From positions 1-64,000 of the forward strand of contig JBASRE010000013.1 in NCBI GenBank assembly GCA_049273695.1: a stretch of 64,000 bases of DNA, read 5' to 3'. The notes under the pieces are model-generated. The model saw only the letters and a program-made list of their open reading frames with translations, was not told the origin of the DNA and ran no database searches. How positions within the stretch are numbered: the first letter of the stretch is position 1; each line of letters opens with the position of its first letter. The stretch is from UBA11740 sp049273695 (lineage in GTDB: Bacteria > Acidobacteriota > Blastocatellia > Pyrinomonadales > Pyrinomonadaceae). The translations under genes and the position numbers were made by a program. This document shows, piece after piece, positions 31,606 to 39,884 of the stretch.

Positions 31606-34389
31606 ATGAATCCTCAGGCTTTCGGAATTCTTGAGTTCGATCAGTTGCGCCAACTCGTGCGGCGGCACGCGCAAACCGACATGGGTCGCGCGCGGGTTGC
31701 GGCCCTCGAGCCGTTCGACGATCTCGGGCCGCTGCGGCATGCGCTAGCTGAAGTTGGCGAAGCGATCAGTTTGCGCGCGCGTGGTGCGCGGTTCGCTTTC
31801 GACGGCGTCGCTGATCCGAGTGAGTCAATCGCCCGGCTGAAGATCGAAGGCGCGGCCCTTGAACCGTTGGCCATGCTCGATCTTGTGCGGGTGTGCAACT
31901 CAGCTCTGGATGCGCGGAACGCGATCCTGGCAGAACGCGAAGACTCGCCGACCCTGTTCGAGGCAGTCGCCGCCCTTTCACCCGACCTGAAGAAACTCGC
32001 GACCTTGATTACGAAGAAGATTCTACCAAGCGGCGAACTCGATGATCGCGCGAGTCCTGAGTTGGCCCGCATTCGTCACGACGTCGGGCGGCTTCGTTCG
32101 TCAATCACGCGATCCCTGGAAAATCTGATGCGCCGCTCGTCCGAGGCGATTCAGGAAGAACTCGTCACCGTTCGCAACGATCGCTTCGTCATCCCCGTCC
32201 GCGCGGACCATCGGGGCCGCATCAATGGCGTCGCGCACGGCTCTTCGTCATCCGGACAAACGATATTTATTGAGCCGATGCAGACCATTGAAACCAACAA
32301 TGAATTGCAAACGCTCCGTGAAGCGGAACAACGTGAGATCGCTGCGATCCTATTTCGTCTCTCAGAAGACCTGCGTGCGCAGTTGCCGGCGATCGAAGCC
32401 GCTGCTGTGGCCGTCGCGGTGCTTGACGTAATCAACGCGAAGACTGCGTTCGGCGAACGTTTCGATTGTGTGGTGCCCGAAGTTTTGAGTGCGCCGGCAG
32501 AGGAACCGGGGTCCCCGGCGCGGCAGCCGCGCTGGGGTGGTCGTAGCGGCGACGGCGCTATGGATGAATCTTCGGGGCGCGCTATCAAAACCGCATCCAA
32601 AGCGGTGTCGCCGCTTCGCTCTGCCCCCGCACTCCAAATAAGCACACTCGAGTTCACCGACGCGCGTCATCCATTGCTCGAAGAGAATCTCCGAGCATCC
32701 GGCGGTCACGTCGTCCCCGTTTCATTCACACTGGATCATGAGCAAACGACGATGGTGATCTCAGGCGCGAACGCGGGCGGGAAGACGGTCGTGCTGAAAA
32801 CCGCAGGTCTGCTTTCGCTGATGGCTCTGTCCGGCCTGCCGGTTCCTGCGCGATCAGCGCGGGTTCCCTTCTATCGATCGGTGCTTGCCGACATTGGCGA
32901 CCATCAATCGCTCGCGGCAAATCTTTCGACGTTCACTTCACACGTGGCAAACATCGCGACGATGATCGAGATCTGCGCTGGGAGCGCTGACGCCTCGTCC
33001 GCATCCTCGTCTTCGTCGCTCGTCCTGCTCGACGAAGTCGGCACCGGAACCGATCCGGAAGAAGGTTCAGCGTTGGGCGTTGCCGTGGTCGATCACTTCA
33101 AGCAGCGCGGCGCGCACGTGCTGGCCACGACGCATTATTCCGGATTGAAAATGTATGCGGCGAACGAACCCGGCGTCCTGAACGCCAGTGTCGAATTTGA
33201 CGAACGCACCTTGCGGCCGACTTATCGTTTACTTGTCGGAGTCGCCGGTTCCTCTTCAGGTTTGGACATCGCGCAGCGGTTCGGAATTCCCGCGGACATT
33301 ATTGCCGGTGCAAATGAACACGTCAGAGAATCGTCGCGGGCCGCGACGGAATACCTGCGGCGTATTAAGCGTGAGTCCGAGGAAGCCGAAGCTTTGCGGC
33401 GCGCTCTTGAAGAAGAACGCGCGGCGGTCGCTGAGAAATTCGCGACCCTCGATCTCGACTCTCAGAGGCGCGAGCGTGAAAGGCAGGCTGAGTTTGAAAA
33501 ACAATCGGCAGCCATCTTCGCCGAATTTGAAAAACTTTCCCGCGAACTTCTGGCGAAGATTCAGGAGCGCGCCGATCGCGCTAAGGTCGAGCGCGAAACG
33601 CAGAAGCGAGCGGCGGAGCTGAAGCGCGAGGCACAACGCGCGGCGAAAGCAATGTCTGAGGAGGCGAGCCAGCAAACGCGTGCTCAACTTAGACAATCTC
33701 GCAGTCAGGAAGGGGGCTTGCCCCCGCAGCTTCGCGGGGTAAGAGTCGTTCGCGACGGAAGAGTAGTCAGCGACGCACGACCATCGGATGGCGAGCACGA
33801 ACAATCGAAAGAGAGCGCGCCGGATGCCCGCGCTCCCAGCGCGCAGCCAGCGTTTGCTGCAGCGCGCGAAATTGAGGTTGGCGACCGCGTTCGGCTGCTT
33901 TCATTCGGTTCGACCGGCATCGTCGATCAAATCAAAGACGAGGAAGCAGAAGTCAGGGTCGGCTCGTTGCGCATGCGCGAACGGCTTTCGAATCTCGAAC
34001 TGATCACCGAAGCTGGCACCAAGCGGAATGAAGTCAGTACCTCCCGCGTTAGCGGGAGGGTCAAAGGATCACTTGAGAACTTGAAGAAGCAAGCAACGGC
34101 AACTGAGCTCCACCTGCATTCAAAAGACTCAAACTCCAAGTCTCAAAACAATGAAATCAATCTCATTGGTAAGACCACCGACGAGGCCGTCGATCTGGCA
34201 GATAAGTTGCTCGACGAAGCTTTCTTGAACGGCCTCAGCGAAGTCCGCATCATTCACGGCCACGGCACCGGCGCGCTGCGAAAAGCGGTCGCCGAATTTC
34301 TGCGCGATCATCCGCACGTCGCGCGCTTTACCTCAGCGTCGCCTGACAAGGGCGGTTCCGGTGCGACCGTTGTCGAACTCAATTCATGA
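31606..34389 (+). CDS. mutS2: Endonuclease MutS2, with repeat-encoded insertions
   Basis: About 927 residues. MutS2 binds branched DNA and colliding-ribosome structures and limits recombination. The MutS core has Walker A SGANAGGKTVVLK (386-398), GDHQSLAANLSTF, and Walker B LVLLDEVGTGTDPEEG; a long charged coiled coil follows, and the C-terminal Smr domain (about 849-928) has INLIGKTTDEA and RIIHGHGTGALR. Three palindromic elements lie inside the gene: one of the RAYT family at residues about 293-345, a GGGGGCTTGCCCCC hairpin near 703-713 and a TCAGTACCTCCCGC palindrome near 810-819. None breaks the frame and all fall between domains. The ATG at 31606 follows CTTCC. The stop overlaps the next gene by four bases. 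Confidence 0.93.
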   Translation: MNPQAFGILEFDQLRQLVRRHAQTDMGRARVAALEPFDDLGPLRHALAEVGEAISLRARGARFAFDGVADPSESIARLKIEGAALEPLAMLDLVRVCNSALDARNAILAEREDSPTLFEAVAALSPDLKKLATLITKKILPSGELDDRASPELARIRHDVGRLRSSITRSLENLMRRSSEAIQEELVTVRNDRFVIPVRADHRGRINGVAHGSSSSGQTIFIEPMQTIETNNELQTLREAEQREIAAILFRLSEDLRAQLPAIEAAAVAVAVLDVINAKTAFGERFDCVVPEVLSAPAEEPGSPARQPRWGGRSGDGAMDESSGRAIKTASKAVSPLRSAPALQISTLEFTDARHPLLEENLRASGGHVVPVSFTLDHEQTTMVISGANAGGKTVVLKTAGLLSLMALSGLPVPARSARVPFYRSVLADIGDHQSLAANLSTFTSHVANIATMIEICAGSADASSASSSSSLVLLDEVGTGTDPEEGSALGVAVVDHFKQRGAHVLATTHYSGLKMYAANEPGVLNASVEFDERTLRPTYRLLVGVAGSSSGLDIAQRFGIPADIIAGANEHVRESSRAATEYLRRIKRESEEAEALRRALEEERAAVAEKFATLDLDSQRRERERQAEFEKQSAAIFAEFEKLSRELLAKIQERADRAKVERETQKRAAELKREAQRAAKAMSEEASQQTRAQLRQSRSQEGGLPPQLRGVRVVRDGRVVSDARPSDGEHEQSKESAPDARAPSAQPAFAAAREIEVGDRVRLLSFGSTGIVDQIKDEEAEVRVGSLRMRERLSNLELITEAGTKRNEVSTSRVSGRVKGSLENLKKQATATELHLHSKDSNSKSQNNEINLIGKTTDEAVDLADKLLDEAFLNGLSEVRIIHGHGTGALRKAVAEFLRDHPHVARFTSASPDKGGSGATVVELNS
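32483..32639. repeat. RAYT-family element inside mutS2
   Basis: 157 bases bounded by TTTTGAGTGCGCCGGCAGAG (left) and the right arm 32595-32639, which matches the right end of the RAYT transposon (ATCCAAAGCG...CACTCCAAAT). It is open in the mutS2 frame and adds roughly 52 residues between the connector and ATPase parts. Confidence 0.88.
33712..33739. repeat. Hairpin pair inside mutS2
   Basis: GGGGGCTTGCCCCC and CCCGCAGCTTCGCGGG overlap in tandem and encode EGGLPPQLRG in the linker before the Smr region. Confidence 0.75.
34033..34062. repeat. Palindrome (TCAGTACCTCCCGCGTTAGC) inside mutS2
   Basis: The CTCCCGCGTTAGCGGGAG palindrome encodes NEVSTSRVSGRVKG, in the linker just before the Smr domain. 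Similar GTCAGTACCGGTAGCGGG sequence lies before rpoD. Confidence 0.75.
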
Positions 34390-35294
34390 ACGCGACAGAA
34401 TCAGAGGCAGGGCGGTTAAGCGACTCAATCAAATCAAACTCAGGCCCACGCCCATTCAAGCTCCATCTGGTTGAAGGCACGAGTCTGAAGCGTCTGATCT
34501 TTTCAATCATCGTCGGGCTTGTGCTTTCATACTTCGGTCTGCTTTTGTACGGAACAATGTTCGCCGAACGAATGATCTTTCTCCCGCCGGCTACCGAGTA
34601 CCGCGATACGGGCGCGACTCTGAAGCTGAAGTCTCGTGATGGCGTTGAGATTTCCGCCGTTTACCTGGCCAATCCGCAAGCGACATACACAATCCTTTTC
34701 AGCCATGGCAATGCCGAGGACCTGGGCACGCTGACACCGGAACTCGAAGAGATGAGAGCGCTCGGCTTTTCAATCTTCGCCTATGACTATCACGGATATG
34801 GAACAAGCGGCGGCAAAGCGACCGAGCAGAATGCTTACGAAGACATCGACGCGGCGTACAATTACCTGACTCAAGTATTAAAGATTCCGCCCGATCAGAT
34901 TATTGCGCACGGTCGTTCGTTGGGTGGCGCGGTCGCAATTGACCTCGCGTCTCGGAAACCTTTGGGCGGACTTATCGTCGAGAGTTCGTTTGTGTCAGCG
35001 TTCCGCGTCGTGACCGGCTATCGCATCTTTCCATTCGACAAGTTCCGGAACGCGGATAAGATCAAGCAGGTCCGCTGTCCCGTGCTGATGATTCACGGCC
35101 GTCAGGATGACGTAATCCCGTTCTGGCACGGCGAACGGCTCTTCGAACTGGCGAATGCGCCCAAGGTGAATCTTTGGGTGGACGGAGCGGGGCACAATAA
35201 TTTGAAACGCGTTGCCGGCGCACAATACGTGAAAACGTTGCAGGCATTCCGTGACTCACTAGGTCACACGCTGATTAAGAACACCAAGTGGTAA
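34386..35294 (+). CDS. Alpha/beta hydrolase, ABHD17/BEM46-like
   Basis: 302 residues with one membrane anchor near the N terminus (LIFSIIVGLVLSYFGLLLYG, about 38-57) and an alpha/beta hydrolase domain outside or facing the periplasm. The oxyanion strand FSHGNAED, the nucleophile elbow GRSLGG, the acid in IHGRQDDVIP and the His of GAGHNNL make a complete triad. Relatives are thioesterases or peptidases of unknown natural substrate. The ATG overlaps the mutS2 stop by four bases, giving coupled translation, though no functional link is known. Confidence 0.85.
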   Translation: MNATESEAGRLSDSIKSNSGPRPFKLHLVEGTSLKRLIFSIIVGLVLSYFGLLLYGTMFAERMIFLPPATEYRDTGATLKLKSRDGVEISAVYLANPQATYTILFSHGNAEDLGTLTPELEEMRALGFSIFAYDYHGYGTSGGKATEQNAYEDIDAAYNYLTQVLKIPPDQIIAHGRSLGGAVAIDLASRKPLGGLIVESSFVSAFRVVTGYRIFPFDKFRNADKIKQVRCPVLMIHGRQDDVIPFWHGERLFELANAPKVNLWVDGAGHNNLKRVAGAQYVKTLQAFRDSLGHTLIKNTKW

Positions 35295-35376
35295 CCCACG
35301 CGGAGTTTTGGGCTATGCCACAGGAAAGGCGGGCGCTACTGTAGTAGAATCGAGGCATTTCGAAGGGATACCTCCG

Positions 35377-35583
35377 ATGGCCGCGAAAGAACGAATGAAG
35401 ACTACTGGCGAACTTCATGTTGAAGATCGAATAGCATTGTTTGATTCCCCTGAGGAGCGAAGTCTATCTAAAACACTTTACGGAATCCTGCAATTTGAGA
35501 GCGGAGCTCCGACCGACGACGAACTCAAGGATATGCTCGCGGATTACTTGCTCAAGAAGGATACTGACGCCTGCAATGACTGA
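35377..35583 (+). CDS. Small protein preceding a DUF433/DUF5615 pair
   Basis: 68 charged residues starting at ATG 35377 with a GAAGGG site nine bases before. The sequence (ERMKTTGELHVEDRIALFDSP and ... LSKTLYGILQFESG) is acidic and has no recognised domain. It overlaps the DUF433 gene by eight bases, as members of one operon do. It may be a third component or an unrelated upstream ORF. A longer frame to 35308 is less likely. Confidence 0.55.
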   Translation: MAAKERMKTTGELHVEDRIALFDSPEERSLSKTLYGILQFESGAPTDDELKDMLADYLLKKDTDACND

Positions 35584-35812
35584 TACGGCATACAGAAAAC
35601 TCTTAAAGCGCGTTGTCGTGAAGCAGAACGTGTGTGGCGGCGAGCCGTGCATTCAAGGAACGCGAATAAACATCGCTGTAATATTGGATTCGTTGGCTGA
35701 AGGATTGTCTCCGAAGGAAATCACCAAACACTTCCCACCGCTGACTGAGCAAGACGTGCGGGCTGCGGTGGCGTACGCTGCCGAGTTGGCGCGCAAAGTT
35801 CCTGCCGCATGA
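35576..35812 (+). CDS. DUF433-family antitoxin
   Basis: 78 residues matching DUF433: KQNVCGGEPCIQGTRINIAVIL, then the short helix-turn-helix LAEGLSPKEITKHFPPLTEQD and a C-terminal helix. DUF433 proteins are antitoxins for DUF5615 or PIN-like toxins. ATG 35576 lies in the preceding gene and the stop overlaps the toxin by four bases. Confidence 0.88.
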   Translation: MTDTAYRKLLKRVVVKQNVCGGEPCIQGTRINIAVILDSLAEGLSPKEITKHFPPLTEQDVRAAVAYAAELARKVPAA

Positions 35813-36165
35813 GGATTAAGCTGGATCAGAACCTTTCTCAGTATCTGCGAGATGATTTAACGGCCCTCGGTCACGATGTCGATGCCGTATTTGACGAAGG
35901 ACTTTCGGGAAAAGCGGACCCCGACGTGCTACGCGCCGCAACCGACGAGGATCGGATTCTCTTCACACTCGACTTAGACTTTCTTGATTTGAAAGAATAC
36001 CCTCCGACAAATCATCGCGGCGTAGTTGTCTTCCGTCCTCCTCGTCAAGGAGCACTGGCGGTGGCAATGTTCATAATGGCTTTCGTTCGGAGTGCGAACC
36101 TGCAAAAGCACTACGGCGAAACGACAATCGTAGAACGGACGCGCGCCCGGATCCTCAAGAGTTGA
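35809..36165 (+). CDS. DUF5615 PIN-like toxin
   Basis: 118 residues with the Mut7-C/PIN-like fold: KLDQNLSQYLRDDLTALGHDV, then the acidic site DRILFTLDLDFLDL and VVFRPP. Asp5 and the DLDF acidic cluster form the metal site expected for an RNase. It is coupled to the DUF433 gene, making a type II toxin-antitoxin pair, and its stop lies five bases before the primase start. Confidence 0.88.
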   Translation: MRIKLDQNLSQYLRDDLTALGHDVDAVFDEGLSGKADPDVLRAATDEDRILFTLDLDFLDLKEYPPTNHRGVVVFRPPRQGALAVAMFIMAFVRSANLQKHYGETTIVERTRARILKS

Positions 36166-36172
36166 GCAGGCT

Positions 36173-37984
36173 ATGCGTTTTCCGCAAACATTCATCGATG
36201 ACCTGCGCCGCCAGTCGGACATTGTCCGTATCGTCCAGGATTACGTGACGCTGAAGAAGGCGGGCGCGAATTGGGTTGCGCGCTGCCCTTTTCACAAAGA
36301 GACCAAGCCTTCGTTCTCAGTCAATCCGGCGAAAGAGATTTTCTACTGCTTCGGCTGTCAGAAGGGCGGCTCAGTTTTTAATTTTGTGATGGAAATCGAG
36401 CGGGTGGCTTTTCCCGAAGCGATCAAAATCGTTGCGGAGAAAGCTGGCGTGCCGTTGCCGAAAATGATCGACGACGGCAAGTTCGAAGCGCGCAAGCGCG
36501 ATTCGGATGAGGTCATCGAACTCAATCAATGGGCGCTGCAATGGTGGCAGGATCAACTTCAAAGCAAGGCCGCGACCTCCGTGCGGCAGTATCTGAAGCA
36601 GCGCGGTTTAACGGAAGAAACGACGAAGACGTTCCGGCTCGGATTTGCTCCCGACAGTTGGGAAGCTCTGTCCACGCATCTGCGCCAAAAAGGTGCGACG
36701 CAGGAGCAACTCGAACGCAGCGGCCTCGTCGTGAAAAAGGACGAAGGCGGCTCTTACGACCGTTTTCGCGGGCGCCTAATGTTTCCCGTGTTCGACGCGC
36801 AGGGAAAACCCATAGCTTTTGGCGGCCGGACGCTGGATCCTGAAGGCGAACCCAAGTATCTCAACTCGCCCGAAACATCGGCTTACACCAAGGGCCGCCA
36901 TCTTTTTGGCTTGAACCTGACCCGCGACGAAATCAGGCGAAATGGGTTCGCTATTCTCGTCGAAGGCTACCTGGATCTCATCGTTCCTTACCAGTTTGGG
37001 GTCAAGAATTTAGCGGCGAGTCTCGGCACCGCGCTGACGCCTGAGCAAGTGAAATTGATTGGCCGCTTTGCGCGTAAGGTTGTGGTGAACTATGATGGAG
37101 ACCGAGCGGGTGTGCAGGCAGCGAAGCGGGCGATCGAAACTCTTCTGGCAGAAGACCTCGAGGTCAAGGTGTTGGTGCTCCCGGACAACGCCGATCCTGA
37201 CGATTTCATCAGAAAATACGGCGTCACGGAGTATCAGCAGCGGAGAGGCAAAGCACAGCCCCATATACAATTCGTGATCGATCAAGCGGTACGGGATCGT
37301 AACCTTGATAACCCGCCTGATAAACAAGCGGCGGTCGAGGAGACGCTCCCGTTTGTTCGCGCTGTCCGCAACCGGATTCAGCGGCGGGGATATTTTGACA
37401 ATGCGATGTCGCAGTTGCGAGTCCCGCAAGACCAGCAGCGCGAGCTTTGGCAACTAGTGCGAGGCGCCGCAAGTGCCGACACAGAGGCCGTTCAGCAGGT
37501 GGTGGTTCGACAGCTGAAGCCGACGGTTGCGGAACAAAGGCTCCTGGAACTGCTGCTGGCAAGCGAAGAGCTGCGAAAGATTGTGCTGACGCGGCTCGAG
37601 CCGAGTGATTACGACGGGATTGCGACGGCGCCAATTTTTCGCGCGCTGGTCAAGCTGAACGAGGACGAAGACGAAATCAACTTTGATTCGTTGAGTGCCG
37701 AAACGCCGGACGATCCCTCGACGGGCGAGTTGTTAGCGCGTCTGATGATCGCCGAGCCGATTGAGTCGTTCGATGAAGCATTGACGCACGCTGACAGTTG
37801 TCTGAATGCGCTGCGGCTAATGAAGCTGGATCGGGAGATCGACGAACTTGGTTCGCAAGTCGCCGAAGCGGAACGCGCGGGTGAAGCAGAGAAACGCGAT
37901 AGTCTGGTAATGAAGAAACACGAACTATCAAAACAACGCGGCAACTATTTGCCGGCGGCGCAAGTGAGTAAAACGGTTCATTGA
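36173..37984 (+). CDS. dnaG: DNA primase
   Basis: 603 residues. It makes RNA primers at the fork. The CHC2 zinc finger has C38, H41, C59 and C62 (in RCPFHKETKPSF and YCFGCQKGG); the TOPRIM domain holds VEGYLDLI with the catalytic Glu and NYDGDRAGVQAAKRA with the DxD site; the C-terminal part for helicase binding follows. rpoD follows, the classical macromolecular-synthesis order. The gene begins eight bases after the DUF5615 toxin stop, so the toxin-antitoxin pair may share its transcript. Confidence 0.97.
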   Translation: MRFPQTFIDDLRRQSDIVRIVQDYVTLKKAGANWVARCPFHKETKPSFSVNPAKEIFYCFGCQKGGSVFNFVMEIERVAFPEAIKIVAEKAGVPLPKMIDDGKFEARKRDSDEVIELNQWALQWWQDQLQSKAATSVRQYLKQRGLTEETTKTFRLGFAPDSWEALSTHLRQKGATQEQLERSGLVVKKDEGGSYDRFRGRLMFPVFDAQGKPIAFGGRTLDPEGEPKYLNSPETSAYTKGRHLFGLNLTRDEIRRNGFAILVEGYLDLIVPYQFGVKNLAASLGTALTPEQVKLIGRFARKVVVNYDGDRAGVQAAKRAIETLLAEDLEVKVLVLPDNADPDDFIRKYGVTEYQQRRGKAQPHIQFVIDQAVRDRNLDNPPDKQAAVEETLPFVRAVRNRIQRRGYFDNAMSQLRVPQDQQRELWQLVRGAASADTEAVQQVVVRQLKPTVAEQRLLELLLASEELRKIVLTRLEPSDYDGIATAPIFRALVKLNEDEDEINFDSLSAETPDDPSTGELLARLMIAEPIESFDEALTHADSCLNALRLMKLDREIDELGSQVAEAERAGEAEKRDSLVMKKHELSKQRGNYLPAAQVSKTVH

Positions 37985-38011
37985 GTTAATCGAGCCGCAT
38001 GGGCGGCGTAT

Positions 38012-38060
38012 TGTCAGTACCACCTGCGATGGATTTGTCAGTACCGGTAGCGGGTGGGGT
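38012..38060. repeat. TGTCAGTACC repeat before rpoD
   Basis: TGTCAGTACC occurs at 38012-38021 and 38036-38045, followed by GGTAGCGGGTGGGG. It resembles the family E repeat at 6873-6984 and the palindrome at 34033. It lies in the dnaG-rpoD gap. Confidence 0.6.
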
Positions 38061-38081
38061 TGAACGAGGGTAAAAGATAAC

Positions 38082-39812
38082 GTGGCTAGTGAAGAAAAAG
38101 ATCGTGACGATGTGATGGATCGCCTGCTCCAGTTGGGCGGCGACAAGAAATTTCTGTCTTACGACGACTTGAATCGTGAGCTGCCGGAGAATGTTGTTTC
38201 GCCGGACGATATCGAAGACGTGCTGCAGAAGCTCGACGCTTCAAACATTCATGTCGCCGACTCCGACGAGCGTTTGATCGAGCAGGCAGCGGCCATCGCG
38301 ACTGAAGAAGAAGAGAGCGACGAAGATCTCGAACTTGATCTTTCCGCGGGCGCGCTTGAGAAGACTAACGATCCGGTTCGTCTGTACCTGCGCGAAATGG
38401 GGGTTGTGCCCCTGCTTACTCGTGAAGGTGAAGTCGCCATTGCGAAACGCATCGAGCGCGGCTTGATGAAAACGCACAAGTCGATTGCGCGGTCGCCGAT
38501 TGCCGTGATGGAGCTTTTGAAGATCGGCGAAGAGCTGGCGGAATTCAAAATCAACATTCGTGAGGTCGTGCTTTTCTCTGAGCAGGCTGAACTTGCCGGT
38601 GAAGACGATAAGGCCGAAGAGTATCGCGAGTGGACTATCGAAGGCATCGAGGGTATTCGAAAGATCTTCAAGAACGCGCTCAAAGAGTACGCAAAGCTGA
38701 AGACCGAAGCGAAAGCCCAGCGTGGCAAGAAGACGAAGAAGGTCCTGCGGTTGCGCGGGCGCGTTGGGCGCCTGCGAATTGAGATTGCCGATGAGATTGG
38801 CCGTCTGAATATGACGGAAAGATCGCGGCAAAGGCTGATTAACGCGATTCGCAATGTGCAGAAAGAGGTGCGTTCGGCCGAACGCGAGCTTTCTACTTAC
38901 ACCGAAAGACTGAACTCAAAGAAGCGCCTCAAGGCCGACGACCAGAAGGCTTACAAAGCACACGTTTCGAACGCCAAGAAACGCCTGCGCACCGTCGAAG
39001 AAGAGTTTCATATTTCTCCCGTCGACGTGAAGCGTTCACTGCAAAACATCGTCACCGGCGAACAACAGACGGGTCAGGCCAAGCGCGAACTGGTCGAAGC
39101 GAACCTGCGTCTCGTCGTTTCAATCGCAAAGAAGTACACGAACCGTGGGTTGCAATTCCTCGATCTGATTCAGGAAGGCAATATCGGATTGATGAAGGCG
39201 GTGGATAAGTTCGAATGGCGGCGGGGCTACAAATTCTCGACGTATGCAACGTGGTGGATTCGCCAGGCAATCACGCGCGCGATCGCCGATCAGGCGCGCA
39301 CGATCCGCATCCCGGTGCACATGATCGAGACCATCAACAAGCTGATCCGCACGTCGCGCGCCCTCGTGCAGGAGTTGGGGCGTGAGCCAACCAGCGAAGA
39401 AATCGCGAAGAAGATGGACATTCCGGTTTCCAAGGTGCGCAAGGTCCTGAAGATTGCGCAGGAACCGATCTCGCTCGAGACACCGATTGGTGAAGAGGAA
39501 GATTCGCACCTCGGCGATTTCATCGAAGACAAATCGATCCTGAATCCTTCCGATGCGGTCGTCGCGTCGAACCTGCGCGAGATTACCGACGAAGTGCTCG
39601 CAACCCTAACGCCGCGCGAAGAGAAAGTGATCAAGATGCGTTTTGGTCTGGGCACGACCGGCTCTGAACACACCCTGGAGGAAGTCGGCCAACATTTCGC
39701 GGTCACGCGCGAACGTATCCGGCAGATTGAAGCCAAGGCACTGCGCAAGCTGCGTCATCCCTCACGCTCACGGAAACTCAAGGCGTTCCTCGAGACCGTG
39801 CAACATAATTAG
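38082..39812 (+). CDS. rpoD: Principal RNA polymerase sigma factor
   Basis: 576 residues, the sigma-70 family vegetative factor. Region 1.1 (about 1-80) is followed by a non-conserved region of about 200 residues; region 2 is complete (DLIQEGNIGLMKAVDKFEWR, YKFSTYATWWIRQAI), region 3 has IPVHMIETINK, and region 4 ends with VTRERIRQIEAKALRKL. The start is GTG 38082, with a CGAGGG ribosome site about 12 bases before; no earlier in-frame start is better. It is transcribed after dnaG. Downstream is a family C palindrome. Confidence 0.97.
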   Translation: MASEEKDRDDVMDRLLQLGGDKKFLSYDDLNRELPENVVSPDDIEDVLQKLDASNIHVADSDERLIEQAAAIATEEEESDEDLELDLSAGALEKTNDPVRLYLREMGVVPLLTREGEVAIAKRIERGLMKTHKSIARSPIAVMELLKIGEELAEFKINIREVVLFSEQAELAGEDDKAEEYREWTIEGIEGIRKIFKNALKEYAKLKTEAKAQRGKKTKKVLRLRGRVGRLRIEIADEIGRLNMTERSRQRLINAIRNVQKEVRSAERELSTYTERLNSKKRLKADDQKAYKAHVSNAKKRLRTVEEEFHISPVDVKRSLQNIVTGEQQTGQAKRELVEANLRLVVSIAKKYTNRGLQFLDLIQEGNIGLMKAVDKFEWRRGYKFSTYATWWIRQAITRAIADQARTIRIPVHMIETINKLIRTSRALVQELGREPTSEEIAKKMDIPVSKVRKVLKIAQEPISLETPIGEEEDSHLGDFIEDKSILNPSDAVVASNLREITDEVLATLTPREEKVIKMRFGLGTTGSEHTLEEVGQHFAVTRERIRQIEAKALRKLRHPSRSRKLKAFLETVQHN

Positions 39813-39818
39813 TATTGA

Positions 39819-39878
39819 GTGGCACAGACTTCAGTCTGTGATCCAAGCGGTGAAATCACAGACTGAAGTCTGTGCCAC
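39819..39878. repeat. Palindromic element, family C, copy 2
   Basis: GTGGCACAGACTTCAGTCTG at 39819 and its complement ending at 39878, with a short loop. The arms are identical to those at 1670-1729, where the loop differs. It lies between rpoD and the radical SAM gene and could act as a transcription terminator. Confidence 0.9.
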
Positions 39879-39884
39879 TCCTTT

